Origin: Odontocerum albicorne
Lineage: Eukaryota; Arthropoda; Insecta; Trichoptera; Odontoceridae
Assembly (NCBI GenBank): GCA_949825065.1
Contig: OX463859.1
Span: forward strand, 16,387,220 to 16,451,219
Direction: 5' to 3'
DNA length: 64,000 bases
Position 1 is the first letter of the stretch. Every line of letters starts with the position of its first letter. Position numbers and translations under genes: made by a program. Under the pieces are notes generated by a model that ran no database searches, had not been told where the DNA came from, and saw only the letters and a program-made list of their open reading frames with translations. Below, one piece after another: positions 1 to 10,859 of the stretch.

Positions 1-105
1 AATGTTTTTGAAGAGTCTAACGATGGGTGTCGAGTTACGACTTCTCTGTGTTCCCCGACAGGGAAATGGCGTGATAGTACTCGTATGCATGTTTATGTTA
101 TTTGA
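1..105 (+). mobile_element. LINE-A 3' remnant
   Basis: This is the last stretch of the LINE-A reverse-transcriptase frame and its 3' end, cut by the window edge. The pieces matching other copies are a GTGTCGAG block, then CCCCGACAGGGAAATGGCG and GTGATAGTACTCGTATG. Compare copies ending at 3690, 22440 and 43450. Too short to classify on its own. Confidence 0.55.
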
Positions 106-529
106 AAGTTCGTTTTCGTTGATTCACTTTTCAAGATTAATGTATATAAAAAAAATCTTGTAATAAAATTAGAATTATATCTCGGAGAAATTACGTCTCA
201 GGGTTAAAATTATTTATTCGTGAATCATTTCGAGAGAATTACAAACATATTTATACTATCACAAATGTCTGATTTTGGTGCAAAGCTATGACACACCAAT
301 TTTTTTTAATAAACGACTTGCTATTTTTTAACAATTATTGAATTATTCACCATGGCGAAAATCGTTAGACATATTAAATAAGCTTATGAATAAGAAAAAT
401 TGTAAATCAAAAATTAAAAGAATCTGAGAACGCTTTTAATGTTCACTAAATGATTGTATATATTTTTTTAAATTTGAGTTTTCGTTCAATTGAAAGTGAT
501 TGAAACGTTTAGAGTTTTCCGACCGGGCG

Positions 530-725
530 GCACTACCGAAGCCTCAGCCCTTATTCCGCACCCCCTCCCACCCCCGGGGTTAATTGAAAACTGATATGGG
601 AGAACGGCTCGCAAAGGACGTGGAGCCTTTCACTAGAGATTCTTCTCAAAACCACCCCCCGTGTCAATTAACCATATGAGGGAGAACGATGCCTTCACTT
701 TAATCGCAGTCCAAGCTGAGCTGAC
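530..725. other. G+C-rich patch with an internal near-repeat
   Basis: A sharply G+C-richer patch stands in A+T-rich surroundings. It holds two similar blocks about 80 bp apart, each with a C-run, AATTGA or AATTAA, an ATATG box and GGGAGAACG. No open frame and no second copy in this window was recognised. It may be an old repeat fragment or a transferred segment. Confidence 0.3.
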
Positions 726-1129
726 TTTTGATGCTGAAGTGGTACTTTCAGTTATATTTTTTGCCTTTCTAATACCACGAGTCTATTTAAGTAAAAATAA
801 ATGTTTAAGCTACAATAATGTTTTTCACACAAAATAAATGACATTCTGTACATGTCATTACATTAATCTTACTAATTAAATTGCACTATTTCTTTGTAAT
901 TCATGTTTTTTTTTAATTTATTTTCATTTTATCTCTAAGTTTTAAGTTCCAAAGGCAATTCTTTGACTAATTTGAAACTTCGAAAAAAAATCAATTTACC
1001 TCTCGCTTGTCCCTTAATTTTTTTACACAATATGTCGTATTCTGCGATTTAAGTTTATTTTTATTATTTTTGTTTCCAATCAAATAGCTTGTGAATCTAC
1101 GAGTATACAAGTGCTTGAATAATAACAAA

Positions 1130-1430
1130 AGAACCGTTTAGAGCGCTGTCCTCAACGGCGCTCCAACCCGGGGCTATTATGAAGTATAGCGGACTCGGTT
1201 GTTATTGTTATTAGGTGTATAACTGCAGATTTAGGTGTAGTGTATATGTGGAATGCTTATATACAATTATGAATTTTGATAAGTACTCCCAAAAAGGCTG
1301 TTTTCAAGAGCTTCTTAAAACTTCATACACCATCCATATCTTAAACATTAAGCGACAGACAACGCCAAAAGATCAGCAAAATCTGTATTATAAAACATTA
1401 TTACCCTATTATATCGATTTGGATAATTAA
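1130..1430 (+). repeat. rep-D copy
   Basis: It starts with the rep-D head (TAGAGCGCTGTCCTCAACGG, then CTCCAACCCGGG) and continues with the rep-D block in which a TATACAATTATGAATTTTGA motif is followed by a 'CCCAAAAAGGCTG..TTCAAGAGCTTCTTAAA' type segment, broken here into two motifs. The same order is seen at 8805-9300. The 71-codon frame over it is a chance frame. Confidence 0.5.
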
Positions 1431-2427
1431 TTTATAAGATGAAAATAAATTGACCTCAACGTTATACTCCTCTTCAAACGAGCATATTTCAGACACAGAT
1501 TCGAAAGATATAATGAAGATGTCACCTTAAGGAATTTGAAATCAAAGAGACAAGTTTTTAGGAATTAATCTATTCACTACAATAAAACCAATGAAGACTT
1601 TTAAGTAGCGGGCTTATATGACTACTATTTTATTACCGAATTTGCGAAATATTGTATTTTACTTAGAAAGAGCGTTTTACTGTAAAGTTTCTGAATAAAA
1701 TTATCTACCTACAACAAAATGGGCACGGTGTAAACGGTCAAAGAGATTATATGTATTTTTCTAAGTTGAAGTAAAATATATATGTACCAAAAAAAACGAA
1801 CCAAGATGCTGTAACACTGTTAAGGTAATATATATTTTGTAGAAACCTTAATTACCCCATAAAATAACTCTTATCAAATAAGAAATGGGGTAAAAAAATC
1901 CATTTCATTTACTCAAGATCAGCTCTGATCAATCGCAATCTCAACCCTTCAATCCATCTCAGTATTTTTTATCCATTCGCTCCAATTATTCGGTTCCTCT
2001 TAAGTAGTTTTCCTTGCTCTTCTCTCTCTCTGGGATTGGTCCAGGCACCTGCAAGTGATGTGTTAAACGATGCTGATTGAGGCTAATTAATTGTGTTTAT
2101 TGATATATCTATTGTCCCTGTTTTCTTTGACAACAAACCACTGGAGTGGTAAATTTATTTATGGGGAATTATCCTAGAAGTATTTAACACTTCCCATTGG
2201 TGATATTTCAAGTTTTATATAGAAGTGTTTTAAATCAACTTGCCTCTATTTTGTTTAACTCATGTTAATACCAATTTGATGTTAGAGCTCACAAATAATC
2301 AGGTTCTATCATACAATGTAAATAATAACTGGAAACTATTTTATGAAATCCCTTGTATTATCTCTCTATTCTGGTAAATAAAGTATGACACTTTTAATCT
2401 GTACAAAACAACTTTGCGAATTTATTT

Positions 2428-2612
2428 CCATGTGGCATTCTCTTCCAGCCTACCAGAAAGGTTTTCCAACAAGTCTTATTTATATGAAAGTAAAAACGAG
2501 ACAGCAACCCATTTTACAAATTCTGGTTCCCGACAGGAATTGAAACCGCTACCCCCGGATTACAAGACAAGCGTTTTATGAAACAAGGAAACCAGCACCA
2601 GGCATACTTTTA
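2428..2612 (-). mobile_element. SINE1 copy, near complete
   Basis: Read on the minus strand it has a degraded tRNA-like head with a B-box-like element, then the SINE1 body. On the plus strand the body appears as GGCATTCTCTTCCAGCC followed by ACCAGAAAGG. The AATACAATAC tail is lost. Confidence 0.6.
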
Positions 2613-2726
2613 TGTAGCAAAGGCTTTCGATCTCTCAGTTTTAAGTTTTTTTTAAATTCTCGTACCTTTTTAAACTCGTATTGATTATTTTTATATTATA
2701 AAAATATTTCATCATTCATTATTTAC

Positions 2727-2875
2727 ACGTGGCTGGACCATCTCAACGCTTGTTTGTTTATCGTATGCACTACATATGTTTTCAATTCGCATTTATACCT
2801 TATGTTCTTATTCTTTATTCTTAACTACATTGTTTTTCCATACATTCTACAGAACACTAATTCCTAGCGCATTTG
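2727..2875 (-). mobile_element. Degenerate LINE-A fragment
   Basis: Faint similarity to minus-strand LINE-A copies. CCATCTCAACGC, a poorly kept middle, then ACATTGTTTTTCCATACATT and GCGCATTTG occur in the same order as in the copies at 44490-44770 and 60880-61250. The 79-codon plus-strand frame over it is not a gene. Confidence 0.35.
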
Positions 2876-3234
2876 TATTTTTTTGCGAATATTTACGTCT
2901 TACAGATTATAAAAAAAAATTGCCGAAAAATACAAAGGTTGTATTTTACTCACCCCCGCAACCTCACCAATATTGTTTTTGGATTCTTATGTTAAGTGAA
3001 ATAATTACAAGTTAAGTTTTTGAAGAACTCTGAAAATGTTTCTTATTGGTATTGAAGATCTTTTGAAAACAGTGATTAACGAAATAAATAAGAATAATAA
3101 TAAAAAATCGTTCGTAAGTAGTTTTAAGTTATTCAATGTACAATTAATGAAATTTCACAGCACTATTATACTAAATGATGTACTAGTATCTTAACAAAAT
3201 GGTTAAGCGTAGATATGGATAAATATTGGGAGGA

Positions 3235-3690
3235 GTTAAAAAAACGTTGTAAAAATGCGTGCACTGAGAAAAGTACATTGGGTGACATTGTATGACAGAG
3301 TGGAGCAATTAGGATTATGAATCTGATGTGTTAAGTAAAAAGCTGATGTGTTAAGTAAGATGATGTGTTAAGTAAGATGCAGAAGAGCACTCTGAGATGG
3401 GTTGGTCGTATAGAACATATCAATGATGAAAGGTTAAGAAAATAAATACGCACTACGTGAGTGGAAGGCGTCGTAGAGGAAGTCCAACGAAAATATGGTT
3501 GGATCTAGTGAATTATATTTAGAAAGAAGGTAACATAAAAAGTCAGAAAACCAGAAGGAGTTGTATAAGAAGGTGTATGGATGAAGTTGTGGATATGTGT
3601 CGAAATAAGAAAGCCTAGCACTCTTTCCTCTCTGACTACCCCGACAAGGAAATCACTTGGTGGTGTAAACGAATTCATGTACAATATTGT
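3235..3690 (+). mobile_element. LINE-A reverse-transcriptase C-terminal fragment
   Basis: The broken frame reads ALRKVHWVTLYDRV, then DVLSKMQKSTLRWVGRIEH, then a GRP-type basic block and IRRCMDE, ending near a SxYPDKE motif. This is the usual C-terminal tail of arthropod non-LTR retrotransposon polymerases, past the polymerase domain. Stops and frameshifts make it dead. It carries a local triplication (3326-3376). Confidence 0.75.
3326..3376 (+). repeat. Triplicated 15-bp block in LINE-A
   Basis: TGATGTGTTAAGTAA occurs three times with short spacers. It encodes the ADVLSK part of LINE-A. The 27-bp minisatellite at 25875-26252 lies just next to the corresponding position in another copy. Confidence 0.75.
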
Positions 3691-4094
3691 ATATTAATCC
3701 AAAATGGTTTTTACGTGCATCATGTACATACAATAATACACATAAAACATGAAATCCTTAATTTCAGTATTTTTTATAATTTATTTTATACATTAAGGTG
3801 ACTGATTTTTTGTTTAAATCTCTGACTAAAAAAACTGAACACAATGATATTTTAATAGATTTTATTTATGTATCACATCCAGTACGTGGAGTAAAGGGGT
3901 GTCGAGCATAATCCTACCCCTGTGCACTCAGCAATATGGAGGCGCTAAAACACACAAGGGTGAAGATCACGTTTTCCATTTGTATCATAATAAAATTTCT
4001 CGCGACACATTTACCACCGTGGTGTGAGAGAATGAATTATGGCCGTGCATGATACTACGCTGTGATATTATTTTTTTGCTCGATGGTCTCTTAC

Positions 4095-4278
4095 CAAGAG
4101 GCCAGATTATTGCCAAAGTACCTCGCGATGAAGAAGCCGGATTATTATTCCCTGTGTTGATAAAAAGACCGGATTATCACCGATGTATTGTAGTCGTTAA
4201 ATATATTGATAGGTCGGTTTTCAAAAATATTTTCAAGAAGCATATTTATTGTATTTTCAAGAAGTATATTTATTATAT
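4095..4278 (+). repeat. Two short degenerate tandem arrays
   Basis: Three roughly 34-bp units share AAGARGCCGGATTAT-like cores (4095-4195). They are followed by two 24-bp units, ATTTTCAAGAAG plus YATATTTATT (4228-4278). They account for the 81-codon open frame here, so I do not call that frame a gene. Confidence 0.5.
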
Positions 4279-4647
4279 TTTAGATGTTATTTGAATGAAC
4301 ACTTTATACTCGTATGTATATTTCTTCGTATAATGTGTAGGTGTGGATTGAAAAAATCCGAGGTGTGAGTTTCTTCAATATAAAAAAGCTGGTGTGATAC
4401 TTGATGGAGAAGGGATTGTACTCGTATAAGATGAGCCGAGACCTTTGATTGCGTCTAGTTTGTGTTGTATGTAGTGAATCGTGTGAAACCTTTATTAAAA
4501 TATTTATTTTTCTTTGATTTTGCTGTTAATAAACGAAATTATTATTATTGTTATTTTATAAATAAATCAACCTTACTCGTTTAAAATTATTATTTTTAAA
4601 ACATTGGAAAAATTGTGATATTATAGAGAATTATTTTATTAAACTGA

Positions 4648-4750
4648 TAGAAAGACGACATCTATGGCCTTGTTGGTAAGACGCATGTCTTCCAGCCCGT
4701 TAGTACCAAAATTTAAGAAAAAAGGATTTCGAACTTTCCCTATTTACCAC
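4648..4750 (+). mobile_element. SINE1 head fragment
   Basis: The tRNA-like head reads GACGACATCTATGGCC, TTGTTGGTAAGACGC (A-box region) and CCCGTTAGTACC (remains of the B-box region), followed by an A-rich stretch. The SINE body is missing or unrecognisable. Compare the intact head at 57400-57477. Confidence 0.65.
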
Positions 4751-5149
4751 TTTAATATATTTCTGCTTGATAGGAAAAATGATCGCAAAGCGATAATTGT
4801 ACTATGTACAAGGAAATTGTATTATAATACAAAACAGAAAAAATGGTTTACTTGATTCAATAGGTAAAATATTATATAATATAAAATAATACTCAAGGCA
4901 TTATATTGCCAAGATAGACCCAAAAATCTATAATTAATATTATATAATTAAAAAAAACTGTTAAATGAAACTATGAAAAACCATCATTCTGAATCCACTA
5001 GGAATCAATTCTGTTCTGCCTGAAACTACTTAACCATGCTAAAGGTCAAACCACACCATAGACCAAATTTTGTCGAAATATCACCTATGTGGATATATAT
5101 ATATATTACGAGTATATATAAATATTAATAATGAACCAGTGTCTGGAAA

Positions 5150-5400
5150 GCCGGCATCAATAAACTTCTATAGCTTCATTAATTGACCATAGTCACTTCA
5201 AGAATTTTGATATAACATCTCTCAAAATGTGTCATCGTAAGAAGCCTTTTGAAAGCTTATATTACATTTTAAGGCTTTCGACACTTCAGAGGAAGCCTGT
5301 TCCATGCATAAAACCTTTCCAAAGTGCGGTCATCACAATCGTGCTTGGATTCTCGATTTACCTCAACCTGATAGTTTTTTAAATTGCGATGATTTAAGCG
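5150..5400 (-). mobile_element. Possible LINE-J type 3' remnant
   Basis: On the minus strand a broken frame resembles the end of CR1/jockey-type polymerases: FYAWNRLP, then a spaced F-K-R-L-L. On the plus strand the key block is GGAAGCCTGTTCCATGCAT. A weaker match lies at 28615-28770. Called from motif spacing only. Confidence 0.4.
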
Positions 5401-6104
5401 CACCACGCCTCCCATAGCACACTTTATTTACACACAGTTATTTGTAGTGCAGCACTAGATCATTTAAGACTTCAAATAGCATAAAATCCTGCATAAGCTT
5501 ATTATTCAGATATATCACCAGTAAATAATGTATATGTATGTGTATGCTGATTGAGACTTATATGGCATAATATGTTTTTACAGGTTAATGCTTTTAAGCC
5601 TACGAATAGTCATACGAGCACACCAATTAATACGGTGGTGAGATGAAACTAAAGGCATTTTGGGACCTAAGTGTACATGTCTAGCGCGATTTCTAGCCTA
5701 GGCTTGAATTAAAATACAAACGAGAGTCATATGTATATCATAGGAGTAAGAAAGGCTGATAATGAAACAGGAGCTGAAAACCTTTTTTTTTCGTGTAACG
5801 TAAACCTTTTTTTATTAAATAGACTACATTATTTAGATATTCTATAAAGCTTTTGTTTGAAATAACAAAAGTAGGAGCTTATTCACATTTATCTTTAACA
5901 AAGTTTCCTTTTAATTTCCCTTTTTTATGAAATGTCTGTTATTGAAATATGTGTTTTTTTGCATATGATATGATTTTAACTTTAGTAAAGTTTGGGCTTC
6001 GTAGACAAAATATAAACATAGAATTATTGCTGTGGGAATGCGTGCCCCAAGAAAAAAATGCAGTAAAAGTGGATGAAGGTGAGATGAATACATCAGAAAT
6101 TAAT

Positions 6105-6441
6105 GCATGGATAAAGTTGATGTTTTGAGTAAGATGGAGAAAGGGGCGTTAAGCTGGTTAGGACATGTAGAGAGAATAAAAGGAAAAATGACTTAGTGAG
6201 TTTATAAGTTAAAAATGCCAAGTGTGGGTAGGAAAGGTAGATCAAGGAAAATGGAACTGGTCAAGTGAACCATGTTTTGAACGTAAGTAAATGGAAGAGT
6301 TTGAATAATGAAAGATAATGAATGATGAAATGTACGAATATAGAGGAGGTGAAAATTGTGTGCTTGTAAAATAAAATATGAAAGTATGTTCTCTCTACTT
6401 ACCTCGTAAGAGACGTGGCGTGATGATTTGTTTGTATGTTT
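6105..6441 (+). mobile_element. LINE-A reverse-transcriptase C-terminal fragment
   Basis: The translation VDVLSKMEKGALSWLGHVER is clear, followed by a degraded GRKGRSRK basic block. The 3' end GACGTGGCGTGATGATTTG matches the other copies. Multiple stops. The minus-strand frames across 6202-6778 overlap it and are not genes. Confidence 0.75.
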
Positions 6442-6640
6442 GTAATTCTTCTTCTTCTTTCTTGGCACCTCAATGCTGAGTATTGTAACCCAGTTGGGGT
6501 GTTCCAAGGTTATCTTCATAGTTAATCCTTCTCCAGCTTGCATCGCATCATAGTGTAAATAGGCCAAAACCCATACGACGGCTGTCGCCAAAGAAAGAAT
6601 ACGAGAATTGAATTTTGAATACAAGAGAGCCAGAGAGGAA
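6442..6640 (-). mobile_element. Possible LINE 3' end with GAA-rich tail
   Basis: On the minus strand a readable stretch (HPNWVTILSIEVPRKKKKN) ends in AAGAAAGAAGAAGAAGAATT. A GAA-rich tail also closes LINE-R at 59260-59295. It directly abuts the 3' end of the plus-strand LINE-A copy. The family is not recognised. Confidence 0.35.
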
Positions 6641-6738
6641 TACTTGGATTCTCTCCGAAAGTAATTCAAATTTTGAATCTCGGTGGGTTCGTGATAACTG
6701 AACGAATTTTAAATACCTAGCTAACAATTTTTGAATCG

Positions 6739-6749
6739 GTATAAAAGGG
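6739..6749 (+). promoter_or_regulatory. TATA-box-like motif
   Basis: GTATAAAAGGGG is an excellent match to the eukaryotic TATA box on the plus strand. Downstream there is no clear initiator and no gene, only hairpins and SINE1 debris, so this may be a relic or chance. Confidence 0.25.
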
Positions 6750-6777
6750 GACGATGTATAAATGATATATACAAACA

Positions 6778-6846
6778 AATTCTACATTTATGAATATATA
6801 TTTTCATAAATGTAGAATTGGTTTTACTTCCGTGAATATTTCACGG
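6778..6846. repeat. Two adjacent perfect hairpins
   Basis: The first hairpin has 17-bp arms (AATTCTACATTTATGAA, 6778-6794, and its complement 6803-6819) with an 8-nt loop. The second has 7-bp arms CCGTGAA/TTCACGG (6830-6846) with a 3-nt loop. Confidence 0.7.
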
Positions 6847-6952
6847 GTTACAACTAGTTCTATTAAATGTGAGTTATTTAATAATGATAGACCTTTAACA
6901 TTTTTCACTTGGTCTACCCATTGGATAAGATATTATCCATTATGTCTCCAAC

Positions 6953-7057
6953 CATTCGTTGTATTGATTACAATACAACCTGGTAGATTTATTTCCGCAT
7001 ACTAATCTCTTTTAAAGAGCCAGAAAGGTGTTAAAGAAAGCCTTGTGATATGTACAA
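6953..7057 (-). mobile_element. SINE1 body and tail
   Basis: On the plus strand it reads CGTTGTATTG...AATACAACCTGG, then TTTATTTCCGC, then CCAGAAAGGTGTTAAAGAAA, the reverse complement of the SINE1 body and tail. The head is absent. Confidence 0.65.
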
Positions 7058-7117
7058 TAATAAAGACAAAGTATTTAACAAGCCCTACCTTTCTATACTA
7101 TATGTGACTGTTGCCTT

Positions 7118-7455
7118 AATCATTGTATTGTATTACACTTTTGTTGTACATCGTACAATCTGAAGGGTTTATTGCCATGTGATAATCTCTTGCAACCAAC
7201 AAGGAAGGCATTAAAGAGACCTTAAGGCCTTGGCCACACAGGTAGGAGCCTCGTTTGGTGCTTAGAGCTACGCTACTGGATGACTATAAAAGTCACGTAG
7301 CGTGGCGCAAAGCGTGCAGTGTGGCCATTGCGATAGTATGGGGTGCGTTGGTTCGCTATCATATGTCACCTAGCTCGCAGCGTAGCTCTAAGCACCAAGC
7401 GTGGCTCCTACCTGTGTGGCCGAGGCATAAGGGAAACCCAAACTGGATTCCATTA
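7118..7455 (-). mobile_element. SINE1 split by a foldback element
   Basis: The minus-strand tail and body run from 7118 (TTGTATTACACTTTTGTTGT) to GAGACCTTAA at 7225. The SINE1 sequence resumes at 7427 with TAAGGGAAACCCAAACTGG, matching the consensus TAAGTGAAAACCAGACTGG. The 201 bp between are the inserted element at 7226-7426. Confidence 0.75.
7226..7426. mobile_element. 201-bp inverted-repeat (MITE-like) element
   Basis: The ends are inverted repeats of about 47 bp. The left starts GGCCTTGGCCACACAGGTAG and the right, read inward, GCCTCGGCCACACAGGTAGG; both run on to GGTGCTTAGAGCTACGCT. It is flanked by TTAA on the left and ATAA on the right, within a SINE1 whose unbroken copies have TTAA there. 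A TTAA duplication would suit piggyBac-type integration, but the ends do not start with the usual CC(C/T), so the superfamily is open. The 77-codon frame inside is not a gene. Confidence 0.8.
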
Positions 7456-7502
7456 AAGATCATCTACTCAGCTGTCACTGTACCGTAAAAACAACCATGT
7501 TC

Positions 7503-7575
7503 TTGTAAGAGGCTTTATGTGAAAATCAGAATAGAACCTTTTTTTAAATAAGTGGGTTCCAACAAAAATTTTACT
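7503..7575 (-). mobile_element. SINE1 body fragment
   Basis: GTAAGAGGCTTTATGTGAAA, then ATCAGAATAGAACC, a T-run and GTGGGTTCC match the central body of minus-strand SINE1 (compare 12905-12970). It lies just past the split SINE1. Confidence 0.55.
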
Positions 7576-7579
7576 CTTT

Positions 7580-8800
7580 ATTCACCTGTTCATAACCTTC
7601 TCGAAATGAACCGAAAATTAGTTTCAATATGAAACTTTCAGTCGTTTTCAATGATCATTGTTTTTGTTAAAATTTTCTAATTTAATTTAAAGCTAATGGA
7701 TTCATTTCAAAGTCTTTGTGAACTAACTATCTTATTACTATTGCGTCAACAAATTTTCTGCGACATGGTCCATAACCCTTTCGTCGAATAGAAACGTCAA
7801 GTCACAGGGCGGTCGTTAATATTACGAAGATTGAATAATGCGTGGTCTATGCATAATGAAGTGCATGATGTAGCTTGCTGATAGTCGTTAGGATAATTAA
7901 TTATAACTTAGTTCGTTCTTGAAAGTTTAGCAATCAGAGCATAGATTGTTTCCTTCTTATAAGTTACAATATTTTTAAATACACCATTTTTCTGTTTAAA
8001 AATAATAGTAACATAGATAAGATTATAAAACAACGATTAATTATGGCGTTATCGTAATTATCTGAAACAAATTTAAGGTAATTTGAATATTCGTACAGTA
8101 CATGTGCGAGAGTTAACAGAAAAATTTTAATTCAAAAAAAATATATCCTTTAAAAATTTATAAATCTAGAATTTCTTAAGGTTAATTAAAAAAGCATTGT
8201 GTTTATCAAAATATTCCTTGCCCATAACTCTTCTATATTTTAACCCTTATCCATCCTCATCCCTAATTTCCTTGAGAAGTTTTTTTTGTTTTATTTTTTG
8301 TTAGTTATTCAAATATTATTTTCATTCCCTAAGATTACAACACGATCATGGATATCAATAAAAGTTTGGAAATAAATGCTGGTTGTTTGGAAAAAAATGC
8401 TTTTGAGTAAGAAACTACCAGACGTGTTTATTTTACAAAACTCTTTAGCTAAAAAAAACATTGAAATAAAACGATACTTTACTAACTACAAATTGAATTA
8501 AAACTCACGATATTCAATCTGACAAGTTGCGTTTGTATCCTCTTAGATTATGCGAACAATTTATTTAAATAACGACTCGATTTTAACTCCTTTCGAATTT
8601 TCATATTTTCTCAACGTTGTCAGAAGTATTTATTTTGAAATATATTTTGAATTCTGAGACGGTTGAGGTGAAAATATTGTAATATATTTTTTTTAATGTT
8701 TCGTAAATTGAACAAAAAAATATTCTACACGATAAATTTATATTTGCATTTTAACATATTTTTCCTAGTCAAAATCCTCTCAATTTTATAAAATTACAAT
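7580..8800. other. Non-repetitive A+T-rich sequence
   Basis: No second copy of any part was seen in the window and there is no usable frame. The segment 7790-7930 is slightly more complex, with ATGCATAATGAAGTGCATGA and AATTAATTATAA, and might hold regulatory sites, but nothing proves it. Confidence 0.3.
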
Positions 8801-8804
8801 TTAT

Positions 8805-9300
8805 ATAGCGCTGTTTAAAGAACAAACTCCCTTCAAGGACACTCCAACTAGGGACTCAAACCCACTATCTTTTATATATTAAAAATATCACAAAATAAAT
8901 ATTTAAAATTCGTATTCGTGTATTTGATCATTAGATTGCATATTTTTCCGTATCTGCATATGTTCAGAAAAAACTATTTGATAAGAAAAACGCAGAAGAC
9001 GAACTACAAAGAAACCTTTGTAAATATTTCGGTGTGTGATAGTAATCAATTTTGGATTTTGGGTGTAGTGTAATGTACTCATATGTGTGTAGTGTTCATA
9101 TACAATTTAAAATTTTGGAAAGGCCTTCCAAAAAATATTGTCTTTAAGTGTTTTTTTAAAGCTGCCACGCTATCCATATCTCTTAGTCTGAGAGGTAGAC
9201 CATTTCTCATTACAGGACACTTAGGAACATCATTTAGACACAGATTTAAGATACCTACAATGGAGACACCCCATCCCCGTTCATACTTAACCTAAGGAAT
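8805..9300 (+). repeat. rep-D copy, longest
   Basis: It contains in order the rep-D head (TATAGCGCTGTTTAAAGAAC, then ACTCCAACTAGGGACTC), a GAAGACGAACTACAAAGA block (also 46310 and 49574), GGGTGTAGTGTAATG, and the block with TTGTCTTTAAGTG (also 50180). It shows that the rep-D fragments elsewhere belong to one element of about 500 bp. Confidence 0.6.
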
Positions 9301-9392
9301 CCATATTTAACCTAAGGAAGTATGACCAAACCATGGCTTAAAATCAAGGAAGGGAAAGAACTTTCAAGTCCTATCGACATTATTTTGTTTGT

Positions 9393-10020
9393 TTAACCCT
9401 TCCCTTACGGTGATAAAAATAATACGCGTGTTACGGTGTTGGGTAGTGAGTACGCAATAAAAAATTTGCGATTTTAAATCGGAAAAATAAGAACATTCAT
9501 AGATAATCCCCTTAATTAATTATAATTGAAGTTAAAAATTATAATAATTGAGATTTATTTGCTGAAAACATTAAAAAACCATCTGGCACCGCTCACAGAA
9601 CGGGCGTACGTCCAACCTATTTGCAAGCTTAGAAGCTACTAGCGGCGCGGAATGTCAGTCGCATACCCCGGCGCTTACGCATATGCTTGCGGCGTTGAGA
9701 CAATTCAGGTTCTCGCAATTCAGTCTAGTATGCAAGAGTGAGATGCGAATATAGTGTCGCGCTTCCCGCATACTATTCACCTATCGTCAAGACGAGGCAG
9801 CGCCGCGTTTAAATGCGAATTTGTTTTCGATCTTTACAAAACACCTCGATGTAGTCGATAAATTCTGATTATTAATAATATTATTTTTTAAATCAATGCG
9901 TAAATATATTATGGAGGAATACCTAAAATCTTAGCCTTGTATTTATAATATTTATAGAGATATTGATGGTTATTAGAAGCAACGTGTAGAAGATACCCAA
10001 CACAGGGAAGGAAAGGTTAA
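9393..10020. mobile_element. Non-autonomous piggyBac-like element
   Basis: It is bounded by TTAA at 9393-9396 and 10017-10020. Inside these the ends read CCCTTCCCTTACGG and, inward from the right, CCTTTCCTTCCCTG. A second inverted pair GTGTTGGGTA lies 39 bp from the left end (9436-9445) and 13 bp from the right (9994-10003). TTAA duplication, CCY ends and asymmetric subterminal repeats are hallmarks of piggyBac elements. The interior has no transposase frame; 9594-9820 is CpG-rich and unlike the surroundings. Confidence 0.8.
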
Positions 10021-10539
10021 AATCTTAATTTCATATTTTCGCGAAAGAATCAGAACACGGACGTTCTTTTGAGAGAATCCTTTGCAAACCACCACATCAC
10101 ACCACAGTTTACCCATTACATTTGCGGTTCAGTCGACGTGATTATGGAACGAACTTTCAAAAGTTATCAGATGTGCACCATCCTTATTTACGTTCAAGAT
10201 AGAATCAAAATAATATAACATTATTAATAATAATATTTCATCTTATTTTCATGTATTTCCCATCCTTATTTTTGAACAAACTTTTTATGTTCACTTGTAC
10301 CATTATTGTTAAGAGATTAGTAATTTATTTCTGTTTTGTTTTAAATTTAAATGACTATATTATTTTAAATATATCATGGTTTAAAAGAATTTAATGTATC
10401 CAAGATGAACTGATTGGTTTGAAGGAATTGCTATGTACACAAAAAATAAATAAATAAATCTAGAAAACAAATAAAAATTAACACAAATTTTAAGACATGC
10501 GCTAAGAAACTAAAAAAGAAGGTTTAAAAGACAATGGCA

Positions 10540-10790
10540 GCAAATTCAATACGTCTATCTTTGAAAAAGCATTTCCGTGTGACGGGAACGACAACGGAAA
10601 CCCAACACCCACTTTGAGAGTGGATCGAGAGGAAATAATATAGAGGCAGAAGGGATGAAAAGAGAAAAGAAGACCCAAGACTGAGAGAGGCCGCAGTGTT
10701 CCTTAGTTCTCTTCACAAGTTATTATTATTATTATTTCATTGTAATGTAGAATTTAAAAAATATATTTAAAATTGTAGGATCATTGTATT
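10540..10790 (+). other. Possible LINE 3' region with ATT-repeat tail
   Basis: A G+A-rich, G+C-richer stretch (GTGTGACGGGAACGACAACG, AGTGGATCGAGAGG) ends in TTATTATTATTATTATT. Similar 3' ends with triplet tails occur in I/R1-type LINEs. No motif was recognised, so this is a guess from layout. Confidence 0.2.
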
Positions 10791-10859
10791 TTTAAAATAA
10801 ACTTGCAATTATAGTATCTTTATTTAACTTGATCTATTGATATTTAAGGACAATCGACC

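Noticed and set aside
6202..6669. 155-codon minus-strand frame as a gene
   Set aside because: Its C-terminal half is antisense to a plus-strand LINE-A copy and its middle looks like a LINE 3' end with GAA tail.
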